DNA of 64,000 nt, taken from Gammaproteobacteria bacterium (GTDB taxonomy: Bacteria; Pseudomonadota; Gammaproteobacteria; Steroidobacterales; Steroidobacteraceae). Positions 25,624 to 35,599 of the stretch are shown here, piece by piece. Position 1 is the first letter of the stretch; each line of letters starts with the position of its first letter. Where the stretch lies: positions 84,393-148,392 of the forward strand of contig PLUE01000032.1 of NCBI GenBank assembly GCA_003164785.1, in the 5' to 3' direction. Under the pieces are notes generated by a model. That model was not told where the DNA came from, did not search any database, and was given only the letters and a program-made list of their open reading frames with translations. The translations under genes and the position numbers were made by a program.

Positions 25624-26835
25624 ATGTCTGAATCCGGTATCGCGGCAGAACTGCCAGCGCTGCGCTTGAAGCGCAATGAGGATCGTCGCTTGCACGCGGG
25701 CCACCTCTGGGTCTTCAGCAACGAAGTTGAAACCTCGCAGACGGCCTTGACCAAGTTCAAGCCGGGGGAACTCGTGCGTGTGTTGACGCACAACGACAAA
25801 GCGTTGGGGCTGGCCTATGTCAACCCGAAATCGCTGATCAGCGCCCGCATGCTGGGCACCTGGAAGATGCCGGATACGGCATGGTTCGCCGCCCGCATCA
25901 AGGTGGCGCTGGCGCTGCGGGAGCGGCTCTATCCGGATCCCTATTACCGCGTGGTGTACGGGGAGTCCGACGGACTGCCGGGTCTCGTCATCGACCGCTA
26001 CGGCGCCCAGTGCGTCGTGCAAATCGGCACGGCCGGCATGGAGTTGCTCAAGCCGCATATCCAGGCGGCCGTGCTGCAGGTGCTCAAGTGCGAATCGTTG
26101 CTGTTCAAGAACGACAGCGGTGCGCGCGAGATGGAAGGTCTGACGAGCTATGTCGAAGCCGCGCAAGGCTCGTTCGACGAGATGGGGCTGGTCATCGAGG
26201 ACGGCCTGAAGTTCGGCGCACCCCTTGCCGAGGGCCAGAAAACGGGCTGGTTCTTCGATCAGGCGTCCAATCGGCGCGCCTTGTCCAAATACGTGCGCAA
26301 GGGCGCCCGGGTGCTGGATGTGTTCAGCTACGTCGGTGCGTGGGGCATCCGAGCGGCGCGAAGCGGCGCGTCCGAGGTCATCTGCGTCGATTCGTCGGCG
26401 AGCGCCCTCGAGTTGGCGGCCAAGAACGGCGAACGCAACGGTCTGAAGCTGTCCACGCGCAAGGGCGATGCGTTCGACGTGCTCGAGGCGCTCGTCAAGG
26501 AGAAGGCCCGCTTCGACGTGGTCATCGTCGACCCGCCAGCGTTTGCGAAACGCCGCAAGGACCTGCCGAAGGCATTGGCCGCGTACAAGCGCTTGAACCA
26601 GCTCGCCATGCAGGTGCTCGCGAACGATGGAATCCTGGTTTCCTGTTCGTGCTCGTATCACGTGAGCGCGGACGATCTGCAGGACGCGATCGCCAAGGCC
26701 GCCCGCGCGACCGACAGGCATGTGCAAATTCTCGAACTCGGTGGCCAGGCCCCCGACCATCCCGTGCATCCGGCGATTCCCGAGACCCGATACTTGAAGG
26801 CCTATTTCTGTCACGTGAGCGACGGGCTAAAGTAG
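25624..26835 (+). CDS. rlmI: 23S rRNA (cytosine-1962-C5)-methyltransferase RlmI-like
   Basis: A 403-residue methyltransferase (E. coli RlmI: 396). N-terminal PUA domain (LRLKRNEDRRLHAGHLWVFSNEV), central EEHUP domain, then the Rossmann methyltransferase: VLDVFSYVGAWGIRAARSGA (SAM motif I), VIVDPPAFAKRRKDL, and ILVSCSCSYHVS with the catalytic Cys. Ends TRYLKAYFCH. It starts at ATG 25624, 53 bp from the divergent SPATA20-like gene, and is followed five bases later by lgt. Confidence 0.9.
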   Translation: MSESGIAAELPALRLKRNEDRRLHAGHLWVFSNEVETSQTALTKFKPGELVRVLTHNDKALGLAYVNPKSLISARMLGTWKMPDTAWFAARIKVALALRERLYPDPYYRVVYGESDGLPGLVIDRYGAQCVVQIGTAGMELLKPHIQAAVLQVLKCESLLFKNDSGAREMEGLTSYVEAAQGSFDEMGLVIEDGLKFGAPLAEGQKTGWFFDQASNRRALSKYVRKGARVLDVFSYVGAWGIRAARSGASEVICVDSSASALELAAKNGERNGLKLSTRKGDAFDVLEALVKEKARFDVVIVDPPAFAKRRKDLPKALAAYKRLNQLAMQVLANDGILVSCSCSYHVSADDLQDAIAKAARATDRHVQILELGGQAPDHPVHPAIPETRYLKAYFCHVSDGLK

Positions 26836-26840
26836 CAGCC

Positions 26841-27677
26841 ATGCTGGTCTATCCCCACATCGATCCCGTCGCGATTTCCATCGGGCCCGTGTTCGGCCTG
26901 GGGCCGTTGCGCGTGCACTGGTACGGCATCATGTACCTCATCGGCTTCTTCGCGGCCTGGGCATTGGCTCGCCACCGGGCACGGCAACCGGGATCGACGT
27001 GGACGGCGATCGATATCGATGACCTCATCTTCTACTGCGCGATGGGCGTCATTCTCGGGGGGCGCATCGGGTGGTGCATTTTTTACGGCCACGACGTCAT
27101 CGCCGAGAGTTGGTTGAACGTGTTTCACATCTGGGATGGCGGCATGTCATTCCATGGCGGACTCACCGGTGTGCTGGTGGCCGCGGTCATATTCGCGCGC
27201 GTCAAATCGAAGACGATCGCCGACGTGTGCGACTTCGTGTCGCCCCTGCCGGAGATCGGCCTGATGACCGGGCGACTCGGCAATTTCATCAATGGCGAGT
27301 TGTGGGGCAAACCGACGGACGTGCCGTGGGCCTTCGGCGTGCCGAACGCCGAAGGCGTGCTGATCGCACGACATCCGTCGCAGCTCTATGAGGCCGGACT
27401 CGAGGGGCTGCTGCTTTTCATCATCATGTGGTGGTTTACCAGCAGCCCTCGGCCCCGACTTGCGCCAACCGGCCTGTTCTTGTTGCTGTACGGATGCGCC
27501 CGGTTTACGGTGGAATGGGTTCGATTGCCCGACGCCAACATCGGGTACCTCGTCGGCGGCTGGCTGACCATGGGCATGTCGTTGACGACCCCCATGATCC
27601 TGATCGGCGCGTGTTTGATGGTCTACGCTTATCGGCGCGACCACCCCAGCGGTAATTCGAGCGTTGCAAGGGCCTGA
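26841..27677 (+). CDS. lgt: Prolipoprotein diacylglyceryl transferase
   Basis: A 278-residue inner-membrane enzyme moving diacylglycerol from phosphatidylglycerol to the lipobox Cys. Seven membrane segments; motifs [35 protein letters not shown] with the essential His, the Lgt signature [17 protein letters not shown], and [12 protein letters not shown]. Lies between rlmI and thyA; lgt-thyA pairing is widespread in proteobacteria. Confidence 0.95.
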   Translation: MLVYPHIDPVAISIGPVFGLGPLRVHWYGIMYLIGFFAAWALARHRARQPGSTWTAIDIDDLIFYCAMGVILGGRIGWCIFYGHDVIAESWLNVFHIWDGGMSFHGGLTGVLVAAVIFARVKSKTIADVCDFVSPLPEIGLMTGRLGNFINGELWGKPTDVPWAFGVPNAEGVLIARHPSQLYEAGLEGLLLFIIMWWFTSSPRPRLAPTGLFLLLYGCARFTVEWVRLPDANIGYLVGGWLTMGMSLTTPMILIGACLMVYAYRRDHPSGNSSVARA

Positions 27678-27679
27678 CG

Positions 27680-28474
27680 GTGCGGCAGTATCTCGACTTC
27701 CTGAAGCACATCCGGCAGTCCGGGGCGCCCAAGTCGGACCGTACCGGCACCGGCACGTTGAGCGTATTCGGCCATCAGATGCGGTTCGACCTGGCGGCTG
27801 GATTTCCGCTGGTCACGACGAAGAAGCTGCATCTGCGATCCATCGTTCATGAACTGCTGTGGTTCCTCCGGGGCGACACCAACGTCAAGTACCTGCGGGA
27901 CAACGACGTCACCATCTGGGATGAGTGGGCCGACGATGAGGGCAACCTCGGCCCCGTGTACGGCAAGCAATGGCGCAGCTGGCCTACCGCCGACGGCGGC
28001 AGCATCGACCAGCTGTCGCGACTCCTCGAGCAGTTGAAGAGCAATCCCGACTCGCGCCGCCTCGTCGTGAGTGCATGGAACGTCGGTGAGTTGGATCAGA
28101 TGGCTCTTCTTCCCTGCCATGCGCTGTTCCAGTTCTACGTGGCGCAGGGGCGGCTGTCATGCCAGCTCTACCAGCGCAGCGCCGATGCCCTGCTCGGCGT
28201 GCCGTTCAACATCGCCTCCTACGCATTGCTCACGCACATGGTGGCGCAGCAGTGCAGCCTCGACGTCGGCGACTTCGTCTGGACCGGCGGGGATTGCCAT
28301 CTGTACCTGAACCATCTGGATCAGGTCGACCTGCAGCTGTCGCGCACCCCGTACCCGCTTCCGCGGCTCGTGCTGCGGCGCAAACCGTCCAGTCTGTACG
28401 ATTATTCGTTTGACGATTTCGATTTCCAGAATTATCAATATCACCCGGCCATCAAAGCTCCGATCGCCGTCTGA
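27680..28474 (+). CDS. thyA: Thymidylate synthase
   Basis: Converts dUMP to dTMP using methylene-THF. At 264 residues it is the same length as E. coli ThyA and collinear with it: [54 protein letters not shown], catalytic C146 in [13 protein letters not shown], and [22 protein letters not shown] start at 27680, two bases after the lgt stop, so coupled. Confidence 0.96.
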   Translation: MRQYLDFLKHIRQSGAPKSDRTGTGTLSVFGHQMRFDLAAGFPLVTTKKLHLRSIVHELLWFLRGDTNVKYLRDNDVTIWDEWADDEGNLGPVYGKQWRSWPTADGGSIDQLSRLLEQLKSNPDSRRLVVSAWNVGELDQMALLPCHALFQFYVAQGRLSCQLYQRSADALLGVPFNIASYALLTHMVAQQCSLDVGDFVWTGGDCHLYLNHLDQVDLQLSRTPYPLPRLVLRRKPSSLYDYSFDDFDFQNYQYHPAIKAPIAV

Positions 28475-28494
28475 GGCTCAACTCCAAGGATCCT

Positions 28495-29178
28495 ATGAAG
28501 AAGCGCGTGCGCGAACCCATGATCGAAGTCCGACACTCCCCCATCCACGGTTACGGAGTGTTTGCGCTGCGACGAATTCGCAAGGGCACGACGATCATGG
28601 AATATGTCGGCGATCGCGTGAGCCACGAGGAGGCCGACGCTCGCTACGAGAACAAGGATCCCAACGACAACCATACCTTCCTGTTCACGGTCGATTCGAA
28701 GACGGTGATCGACGGTGGCGTCGGCGGCAACGACGCACGCTATATCAATCACGGCTGCGATCCGAATTGCGAGAGCGCCTCCCAGAACAAGCGCATCTAT
28801 GTCGAAGCGGTGAAGACGATCGAGGCCGGCGAAGAGCTTGCTTACGATTACCAGATTCAACGCGATCCGGAAGATCCGCCCAATGTGGACGAAATCTTCG
28901 CCTGCCGCTGCGGCGCGGAGAAGTGCCGCGGCAGCATGCTGGTCCCGCGCAAGAAGCCGCGCAAGAAAAAGTCGGCCGCGGCGGCAGGGAAGCCGGCGAA
29001 GAAAGCCGCGAAAAAAACGCGCAAAAAGGTGGTGAAAAAGACGGCCAGGAAGAAGTCCGCGTCGGCGGCGCGCAAAGCGCCGGCCCGGACGGCGGTGTCG
29101 GCCGCCGCGTCCCGCAGGCATCGTGAGGTCAAACGACGCGGCGACAAGCGTTCCGCGTCGCGGCGCCGTGGTCGCTGA
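28495..29178 (+). CDS. SET-domain lysine methyltransferase with histone-H1-like tail
   Basis: A 227-residue protein. Residues ~9-125 form a SET domain: SPIHGYGVFALRRIRKG, RYINHGCDPNCE (85-93, SAM/zinc motif) and GEELAYDY with the catalytic tyrosine. A post-SET zinc site follows (C137, C139, C144 in CRCGAEKCRG). From ~150 the rest is a Lys/Ala/Arg-rich tail (AKKAAKKTRKKVVKK, then SRRHREVKRRGDKR) like histone H1. The SET domain should methylate a protein lysine; the tail could tether it to DNA/RNA or be its own substrate. It follows thyA after 20 bp, and its end is overlapped by the hydroxylase gene. Confidence 0.9.
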   Translation: MKKRVREPMIEVRHSPIHGYGVFALRRIRKGTTIMEYVGDRVSHEEADARYENKDPNDNHTFLFTVDSKTVIDGGVGGNDARYINHGCDPNCESASQNKRIYVEAVKTIEAGEELAYDYQIQRDPEDPPNVDEIFACRCGAEKCRGSMLVPRKKPRKKKSAAAAGKPAKKAAKKTRKKVVKKTARKKSASAARKAPARTAVSAAASRRHREVKRRGDKRSASRRRGR

Positions 29179-29779
29179 CGCGGGATCGTTGCCCGGCGTT
29201 TTGCACGCCGATCTATTGACGGAAGGCCTGGCGGTCCGCGACGGCTTTCTGTCGCCGCCGCGGGTTCTTGGATTGCACGAGTGCGCCGCACGGCGACGCG
29301 TCCGCGGGGATTTTTCGCCCGCCAGAGTCGGGGCGGAGAGCCGCCTCCAGACTCGCCGCGAGATTCGTGGGGACTCCACGTGTTGGCTGGCGGAACCGCT
29401 CTTCGCCGAAGAGCGAGCGCTGCTCGACGATCTCGAGCGTCTGCGCCTCGAATTCAATCGCGAGGGATATCTCGGCTTGTTCGATCTCGAGTTGCATTAC
29501 GCACGTTATCCGAGCGGCGCGGGGTACGCGCGCCATCTCGACCAGCCCCTCGGGCGCGATCAAAGACGCGTGTCGGTCATCTTGTATTTGAACCCCGAGT
29601 GGCCGGCGGCGGCCGGCGGCGAACTCCGGGTGTTCGATGGCGCCCAGGGTCACCGCGACATCGAACCGATCGGCGGCCGGCTGGTATGTTTTCTGACGGC
29701 GGGACGGGAACACGAGGTTCTGCCGGCACGCCGGGATCGACTGAGCGTCAGCGGATGGTTTCGCAGCCGCGAACGCTAG
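29168..29779 (+). CDS. 2OG/Fe(II) prolyl 4-hydroxylase, PHD2/EF-Tu hydroxylase-like
   Basis: A ~203-residue oxygenase from GTG 29168. C-terminal double-stranded beta-helix with Fe ligands H123, D125 (YARHLDQ) and H182 (REHEVLPARR) and the 2-oxoglutarate Arg at 191 (DRLSVSGWF). The text LFDLELHYARYPSGAGYARHLDQ closely resembles the Pseudomonas prolyl hydroxylase PPHD, which hydroxylates EF-Tu switch I and is ancestral to human PHD2. The start is ambiguous: GTG 29123 would lengthen the overlap with the SET gene to 56 bp; GTG 29168 gives 11 bp. Its 3' end overlaps the MFS remnant on the other strand. Confidence 0.84.
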   Translation: MVADAGSLPGVLHADLLTEGLAVRDGFLSPPRVLGLHECAARRRVRGDFSPARVGAESRLQTRREIRGDSTCWLAEPLFAEERALLDDLERLRLEFNREGYLGLFDLELHYARYPSGAGYARHLDQPLGRDQRRVSVILYLNPEWPAAAGGELRVFDGAQGHRDIEPIGGRLVCFLTAGREHEVLPARRDRLSVSGWFRSRER

Positions 29780-29930
29780 GGACCCGCGAACGCAAGGCCG
29801 CGAAACTGATGTTGATCCGATCCACATAGGCGATGGCATAGCCAAGGCCGAGCAGGGGAAGGAGCCGCCAGGATATCTTGCGGAGCGTGGTGCGACCGAT
29901 GCTCTGGTCGTGGTCGCCGTCGGTTGTCAT
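29748..29930 (-). pseudogene. 5' remnant of an MFS transporter gene
   Basis: From ATG 29930 the minus strand encodes TLRKISWRLLPLLGLGYAIA followed by YVDRINISFAAL, the unmistakable N-terminus and first membrane helix of anion/sugar-type MFS transporters. After about 48 residues the homology ends and the frame runs out in RSRVPSVRG... to a stop at 29748. About 90% of a normal ~430-residue transporter is missing, deleted up to the prolyl hydroxylase end. The ATG overlaps the stop codon of the hybrid kinase (ATGA), so the intact ancestor was coupled to it. Confidence 0.75.
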
Positions 29931-32900
29931 CCGCCGGAGTTTAGCCGCGAGTGCGCGCGTGGTTCCTCGGCGGTGGCCATATTGATGGAGGCGACATGGG
30001 ATCGCACCGCGTTGTGTTGACGGGTCTCCTGCCACGCGAGCCGCACCGCCGCCACGTCGTTCACGATGTAGGTGCCCTGGCGGGCCGCCTTCTCGAGCGT
30101 TGCAGCGGCCGCCGCCAACGCATGGGCGTCCACGTTGGCGGCCGCTCCCTTGATCGCGTGGGCCTCGGTGGCGATGCAGCCGGGATCGCCGCGGTTCACG
30201 GCCGACATCAAGGCGATGATCCGCTCCTCCATGCTCGTCACGAAGACACCGACCAGTTCGCGGAGAAACTGCTCGTCGCCCCCCAGGCGTTGGAGCAGCG
30301 CCCCGATATCGAAAATGGCCGATTGGCGATGCTTGTCCTCGGCCGTTCTCGGTTCGCGCTCTTCCGCCGGAGTGGCCTTGAGGAGATCCTCGAGCAGACA
30401 TCGCAGTGCAATCGGGTCGATGGGCTTCGTCAGGTATTCATTCATGCCTGCGGCCAGGCAGCGCTGGCGGTCGCCGCTCAGGGCGTGCGCGGTCAGCGCA
30501 ATGATGGGAATCGTGCGGGCCGACTCGCCGGCCGCGCCTGCCCGAATGCGCTGCGTCGCTTCATAACCGTCGAGCACGGGCATCTGGCAGTCCATCAAGA
30601 CCATATCGAAGAGGTTGGCACGGAGCAGTTCGATCGCCGCCTCGCCCGTATCGGCCAAGGTGACCACGGCCCCCATGTTTTCCAGCAATCGGCGCGCGAG
30701 CATCTGATTCACGACGTTGTCTTCGGCCACCAGCACGTGCCTGCCCTGCAGTACATGGTCCTTGGCGACGAATCGCACGGTGGATTCCCGCGCCGCTCCG
30801 ATTTCGTCCTGCAGGCAACCGATGAGGACGGCCTTCTTCACCGGTTTGGTGAGCGTCCGGTCGATGTAAGCCGCCTGGCTCGCGTCCAACGTGCCGCTGC
30901 CGAGCGAGGTCATCATGATGATGGAGACCCTGCCGTCCGCATGAACATTGCGCAGGCGGTCGGCCAGCCAGGGCCCCGGGTGATCTGGCAGGTTGTGGTC
31001 GAGCAGCACCACATCGGGCGCACGGCCTTCGGCCGCCAGGGCGATCCAGGCGGTCTCACCGTCCTGCGCCGTCGCCGCATGCGTCACGCGACAGCCCATC
31101 GATTCCAGCTGCCGCGTCACGATGCGTTGATTGATGACATGGTCCTCGACCAGAAGAATCTCGCAGCTTGCGAGGTCGATGCTTTCGACCGGAACCTGTT
31201 GCGACTCCGCAATCGTCAAGGTCAGTTCGAACCAAAAAGTGGATCCTGACATGGGCGTGCTGACCACGCCGATGGTCCCACCCATGAGTTCCACCAGGCG
31301 TCGGCAAATCGACAACCCCAGTCCCGTGCCGCCGAAGCGGCGCGTGGTGGAGGCATCGACCTGGGCGAACGGCGTAAAGAGCTTGGTCTGCTGCTCATCG
31401 GTGATGCCCATGCCGGAGTCGCTCACTTCGATGCGCAACTTTACCGTGCCATCCGAGATGTCCCCGACGCGGGCGACCAGTTGAATTTCACCCTTCTCGG
31501 TGAACTTCACGGCGTTGCTCAAGAGATTGAGCACGACCTGGCGCAGCCGGCTCGGGTCGCCCCGAACGCGATCGGGGAGCGACGGATCGACGTCGATCAG
31601 CAGTTCCAGGCCTTTTTCCGCGGCGCGCAGGGCCACCGATTCGACGGATTGGTCGAAAATCGCGGCAAAATCGAATTCGATGGACTCGAGACTTAGATGG
31701 CCGGCCTCGATCTTGGAAAAATCCAGAATGTCGTTGAGCACGGAGAGCAGCGATTCACCGCTCGACCGCGCTATCTCGGCATACTCCCGCTGGTCCGCGC
31801 GCAACGGGGTGTCGAGCAGCAGTCCCGTCATGCCGATCACGCCGTTGAGCGGGGTTCGGATTTCATGACTCATGTTGGCGAGGAATGCGCTCTTGGCGCG
31901 ATTGGCCGATTCTGCGGCCTCCTTGGCGCGAATCGTCTCGATGGCGGTCGTCTTGACATCGGTCAGGTCGAACACGATTCCCTGGATTTCAGTCGCCGTT
32001 CCGTCGTTGCCGCGCCGCGCGGTGATGGCGGCGCGCACGTATTTGATGGTTCCATCCACGAGAAATCGATGATCGAAGGTTCGCGAGCGGACGTTGCAGC
32101 ACACCGTGTCGAACGACTCCTGGACGAGAGGCCGGTCGTCGGTATGCGTCGCCGCCAGATACGTCTCCATCGGAGTGTGGTTCCCGGAGGAATCGGCCAC
32201 CAGCCGACTCATGCTGTCGGACATGGAGCCCGCCCGCGTCTTCAGATCGGCATGCCACGTCCCTAGATTGGCCAGTTCGTGGGCGCGATCCAGATGCTCG
32301 CGTGTCAGCAATTCTGCGGCGATGGCCTTTTGCCGGCCTCGTTGCACGCGCCAAATCGCCAGGCCGGTCATGAGGGCGAGAAGGCCGGCGATCAAAATGC
32401 CGGTCAGTGCGGAGACGTCGACGCGCCGTATCAGATGCTGGTATCGGTCCGCCCGCATGGTGATGCCCACGTAGGCGACCATGCGGCCATCGCGGCCAAA
32501 TATCGGCGCATGCGCCCGGATGCCCAATCCCCACGCGGAACTGTTCGGTTCGCGTTCGATGCTCAGCCGCTGCGTCAGAGAGACCTCCTTTTCGCCGGCG
32601 GTCGGCGCATCGCTTTCCATCGGCGGGGAATGGAGCAATTGCCCGGTCGAGGGATCGCGCTTGCCGATCGGCGTGCCGTCGAGCACGAAGTGCATCGTGG
32701 CCCCGTCGGTGACGCCAACATAGGCAAAGCGGATGTCGGGATTTTTGGCGAGCAGCGCCTGGAGCGGTTTTGCGGCGCGGTTATATTCCGGGGACCCATC
32801 TTGATCGGCCCGATCGAATCGGGCGATCTCTTGCGGATCGATCAGACTGGCCGTGACGGCCGCGGTCCGCCCCAGATTCGTGCGCAAGTCTTCCAGCAGG

Positions 32901-33076
32901 ATCTGGCGGACGATCTCATCGACGACGCCAATGCCGGCAATGGCGGTGCCCCACGCGATGAGGCCTCCGAATGCGGCAGTCAGCCAGGGTCGTCCGCCGA
33001 TGTTCGACGTGGGGGCTGCGACAGCCCTGCCCAAGCCCAACTTCGACGCACGATGCCGTCTTGAAATTATTCCCAT
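29927..33076 (-). CDS. Hybrid sensor histidine kinase with two receivers and Hpt
   Basis: A ~1049-residue inner-membrane phosphorelay protein. Order: short cytoplasmic N-tail, membrane helix (~35-55), periplasmic sensor domain (~55-215), second helix (~222-243), PAS-like region (~270-375), HisKA with H404 ([15 protein letters not shown]), HATPase ([27 protein letters not shown]), receiver 1 with D693 ([10 protein letters not shown]), receiver 2 with D829 ([16 protein letters not shown]), and Hpt with H973 ([17 protein letters not shown]). Start ATG 33076; the frame extends to a GTG at 33109. No separate response regulator is nearby. An imperfect operator-like palindrome CACGTTTGTGACGTG lies at 33180-33194. 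Confidence 0.9.
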   Translation of the reverse strand: MGIISRRHRASKLGLGRAVAAPTSNIGGRPWLTAAFGGLIAWGTAIAGIGVVDEIVRQILLEDLRTNLGRTAAVTASLIDPQEIARFDRADQDGSPEYNRAAKPLQALLAKNPDIRFAYVGVTDGATMHFVLDGTPIGKRDPSTGQLLHSPPMESDAPTAGEKEVSLTQRLSIEREPNSSAWGLGIRAHAPIFGRDGRMVAYVGITMRADRYQHLIRRVDVSALTGILIAGLLALMTGLAIWRVQRGRQKAIAAELLTREHLDRAHELANLGTWHADLKTRAGSMSDSMSRLVADSSGNHTPMETYLAATHTDDRPLVQESFDTVCCNVRSRTFDHRFLVDGTIKYVRAAITARRGNDGTATEIQGIVFDLTDVKTTAIETIRAKEAAESANRAKSAFLANMSHEIRTPLNGVIGMTGLLLDTPLRADQREYAEIARSSGESLLSVLNDILDFSKIEAGHLSLESIEFDFAAIFDQSVESVALRAAEKGLELLIDVDPSLPDRVRGDPSRLRQVVLNLLSNAVKFTEKGEIQLVARVGDISDGTVKLRIEVSDSGMGITDEQQTKLFTPFAQVDASTTRRFGGTGLGLSICRRLVELMGGTIGVVSTPMSGSTFWFELTLTIAESQQVPVESIDLASCEILLVEDHVINQRIVTRQLESMGCRVTHAATAQDGETAWIALAAEGRAPDVVLLDHNLPDHPGPWLADRLRNVHADGRVSIIMMTSLGSGTLDASQAAYIDRTLTKPVKKAVLIGCLQDEIGAARESTVRFVAKDHVLQGRHVLVAEDNVVNQMLARRLLENMGAVVTLADTGEAAIELLRANLFDMVLMDCQMPVLDGYEATQRIRAGAAGESARTIPIIALTAHALSGDRQRCLAAGMNEYLTKPIDPIALRCLLEDLLKATPAEEREPRTAEDKHRQSAIFDIGALLQRLGGDEQFLRELVGVFVTSMEERIIALMSAVNRGDPGCIATEAHAIKGAAANVDAHALAAAAATLEKAARQGTYIVNDVAAVRLAWQETRQHNAVRSHVASINMATAEEPRAHSRLNSGG

Positions 33077-33306
33077 CACTGATCTCACTGGGCCTCCGAG
33101 AGGCAGCACGGCATGTTCGTCCTGGGCGGCGTCTTTGCCGGACCTAAAACAATCTCACCTGCGCGGCGTTGCGATCTTTCACGTTTGTGACGTGATCGAA
33201 CTTTCGCGGGGCAGTGTAAAGGGCGCTTACCGAAGCTTCCGCGACAGAATCCGTAGAATGGATGCACCAGAGTGTGGATTGGCGCACTTCCTGGCCAAGT
33301 CATCCT

Positions 33307-34329
33307 TCATGCCCGCGGAACGCGCGGCGCGAGAGCGGCATCACGCAACATGCCGCGCCATGCATCGAGAAAATCCTCGGTGGGCTCGTCATTCAGCACG
33401 ATCTCGACGCGGCTGTCGCGGCGGTGGGCGCTGTCCTCGCCGGATAATCCGCTGCCATGACTCTGCACCAGCCACGAGGGCCCGGGGCCGGTGCGGAATA
33501 CGGCTTTGAAACGCCGAACCCACGCTTGATAGGCGTCGAGCAGCCAATGGAGCCGAGGTTCGATCACGACACGGGAGAACGTGAGTTCGCGCGGCAGAGT
33601 CCAGCTGACCGCCCACATCCCCAGTTGCGCGAGTTGCGTTTCGCTTCCCCGCAGTCCGTGCACCATGAAGGCGGAGGTTGTCGGCGCCGCCGCGGTTTCC
33701 GCGGGCCGCACGAGGGAGAATCCGGGCTCCCTTCCATAGGCTTGCATGGCTTCCGGCGGAAGTTCGCCGCCGCGGCAGCTGCCGACGTGGGGTTTCACGG
33801 GGTACTGCGCCGCCGCGATCTGGTCGAAGCATTCGCGGTCGGCCTGGCTCGCCACGTCCGACTTCGACATCAACAGGACGTCGGCCGACTGGATCTGCGA
33901 CCATTCGTTCGCGTCGCGGGCTCGCAGGATGCGATTCGCATCGAGCGGGTCGACCAGACAGATCACGCTGTCGAGCGTCAGCGCGTTTTGAGCTTCGTAC
34001 GTCGCCAATTCATCGACGATGTCAGCCGCATGCCCGGCGCCGCTCGGCTCGATGAGCAATCGCGTGGGCTTCAAGTTTCTGAGGATATCGCGCAGTTGCT
34101 TTCCGAATTCGAGCTCTCCCACGCAGCACAGGCAGCCGCCCGCAACCAGGCGCACATCGAAGCTGCCCTGCGCCGATTGGGCCACGCTCAGCGCATCGAG
34201 ACCGGCATCGGTGAATTCGTTGAGGACCACCACCCAAAGCTCGTCAGGCGGCTTACGCGACATGAGCCAGCGGATGGCGGTGGTTTTGCCGGAGCCGAAG
34301 CTGCCGGTGATGACGTGTGCGTGTGTCAC
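33307..34329 (-). CDS. CobW/COG0523 family GTPase (metal chaperone)
   Basis: A 340-residue G3E GTPase. P-loop GSFGSGKTTA (9-18), the metal-binding CxCC in GGCLCCVGELEF (66-69), EPSGAGHAADIVDEL, and SKSD in place of the usual NKxD base-recognition motif. The C-terminal CobW_C part contains DSRVEIVLNDEP. The family delivers Zn, Co or other metals to client enzymes, often under zinc shortage. No Zur-regulated partner or cobalamin gene is adjacent, so the metal is open. Divergent from a LysR gene. Confidence 0.87.
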   Translation of the reverse strand: MTHAHVITGSFGSGKTTAIRWLMSRKPPDELWVVVLNEFTDAGLDALSVAQSAQGSFDVRLVAGGCLCCVGELEFGKQLRDILRNLKPTRLLIEPSGAGHAADIVDELATYEAQNALTLDSVICLVDPLDANRILRARDANEWSQIQSADVLLMSKSDVASQADRECFDQIAAAQYPVKPHVGSCRGGELPPEAMQAYGREPGFSLVRPAETAAAPTTSAFMVHGLRGSETQLAQLGMWAVSWTLPRELTFSRVVIEPRLHWLLDAYQAWVRRFKAVFRTGPGPSWLVQSHGSGLSGEDSAHRRDSRVEIVLNDEPTEDFLDAWRGMLRDAALAPRVPRA

Positions 34330-34591
34330 GGAATGTTCTTCATATAGGCGTCATATAGGCGTCGGTTCCTTGAGGCGCGGGGTCCTTGCGCCAGATTCGT
34401 GCACCGCGGCAGGGCCACGCTCGCGAACATGGCAGCGTGTCCACGCGGGATGGCCAACACCCGCAAATTACGGCGTTCACACGCCTGGCACGAATGTTGC
34501 TTGGCCAGGATAGTGTATTATAGGTCGGATATGCCGTGAGGGGCCCGAACGGTAATAAACGCCCCACATTTTCCAAGTATTGGTTGTAACT

Positions 34592-35473
34592 ATGCGCTTG
34601 CCGTCGCTCAAGTTTCTCAAGACCTTCCAGGTCGCGGCTAAGCTCCAGAGCTTCAAAGCGGCGGCCGAGGAGCTTTTCGTCACTCCGTCGGCTGTGAGTC
34701 ATCAAATCAAAGCCCTCGAGGAGCAGCTGGGCGTTGCACTCTTCGAGCGCGGCGTGCGAACTCTGACGCTGACCGATGCGGGTGCACATTACCTCGAACA
34801 CATCAATGATGTGTTCGCGAAGCTCGAAAAGGTGACGGAACAACTGCAGGTTCGTTACGGCCGCACCATCATCCGCTTGAACGTGCCGCCGTTCTTCGCG
34901 AACGAATTGTTGCTGCCGCGATTGTCGTCCTTTTCCCAGGCGCGGGAAGAGACCGACATCCGCATCGAGACCACGTTCGCCGCGCCCAAGACGCATCCGC
35001 CGGAAGCGGACTTGTCCATCGTGGTCGGCACCGGTCCGTGGGATGGGCTGACCGTGCATGAGCTGTTCGCGCAAAGCTTCATCGCCGCCTGTTCGCCGGA
35101 CTTCCTGCTCGAGAATCCGATCGACACTTATGCCGACTTGAACGGCAAGACGCTGCTGTTGCACGAGGAGCGGCGCGATGCCTGGGAGCGCTGGGCCGTT
35201 GCGGTCGGTATCCCGGCGATCAAGCCCAATCGGCTGGTCCGCCTCGACACCATGTCGGCCGTGGTGCTGGCGGCCGAGCAGGGCGTCGGCGTCGCATTGG
35301 TGCCGTCGCGCCTCAGCGCCGATCGTTTCGTCGCGGGCGGACTGGTGAAGTTATTCGACGCGGAGCTGACGACGAACGAGAACTACGTCCTGTTGCACCG
35401 GCCGGAGGACAGGGCGCGCGAGGACCTGCAGGAGCTGACGCAGTGGATTTTGCGCAGTTGCCGTGTTGCGTGA
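34592..35473 (+). CDS. LysR-family regulator, GcvA-like
   Basis: A 293-residue LysR regulator. N-terminal winged helix: LPSLKFLKTFQVAAKLQSFK, then ELFVTPSAVSHQIKALEEQLGVALFER, typical of the GcvA branch (GcvA controls glycine cleavage in E. coli). The C-terminal substrate-binding domain ends LLHRPEDRAREDLQELTQWI. Start ATG 34592; an in-frame TTG at 34580 would add four residues. The upstream 262 bp hold an AT-rich patch and an 11-bp direct duplication (ATATAGGCGTC, near 34338-34360). The target is unknown: the divergent CobW gene or itself. Confidence 0.87.
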   Translation: MRLPSLKFLKTFQVAAKLQSFKAAAEELFVTPSAVSHQIKALEEQLGVALFERGVRTLTLTDAGAHYLEHINDVFAKLEKVTEQLQVRYGRTIIRLNVPPFFANELLLPRLSSFSQAREETDIRIETTFAAPKTHPPEADLSIVVGTGPWDGLTVHELFAQSFIAACSPDFLLENPIDTYADLNGKTLLLHEERRDAWERWAVAVGIPAIKPNRLVRLDTMSAVVLAAEQGVGVALVPSRLSADRFVAGGLVKLFDAELTTNENYVLLHRPEDRAREDLQELTQWILRSCRVA

Positions 35474-35527
35474 TGCCGCTTCTGCGGACACATGAGATAA
35501 ATCTCGTCTAGTGTAAAAATTTCTCGT

Positions 35528-35556
35528 TTGTGGATCGATTGGCCGCACTCTATCGT
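35528..35556 (+). promoter_or_regulatory. Candidate promoter of the small secreted protein
   Basis: TTGTGG (35528-35533), a 17-bp spacer and TATCGT (35551-35556) stand 44 bp before the start codon. Both boxes are partial matches to the sigma-70 consensus, so this is tentative. Confidence 0.35.
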
Positions 35557-35599
35557 GCATTCCGGGGCGTTGGTATTTTCGACATCAAGGAATACCACC

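Noticed and set aside
25402-26814. 470-codon minus-strand ORF opposite rlmI
   Set aside because: Shadow of the RlmI gene; no motif and no ribosome site.
34338-34360. 11-bp direct duplication ATATAGGCGTC near the CobW start
   Set aside because: Two short copies only; may be a replication slip and is not clearly an operator.
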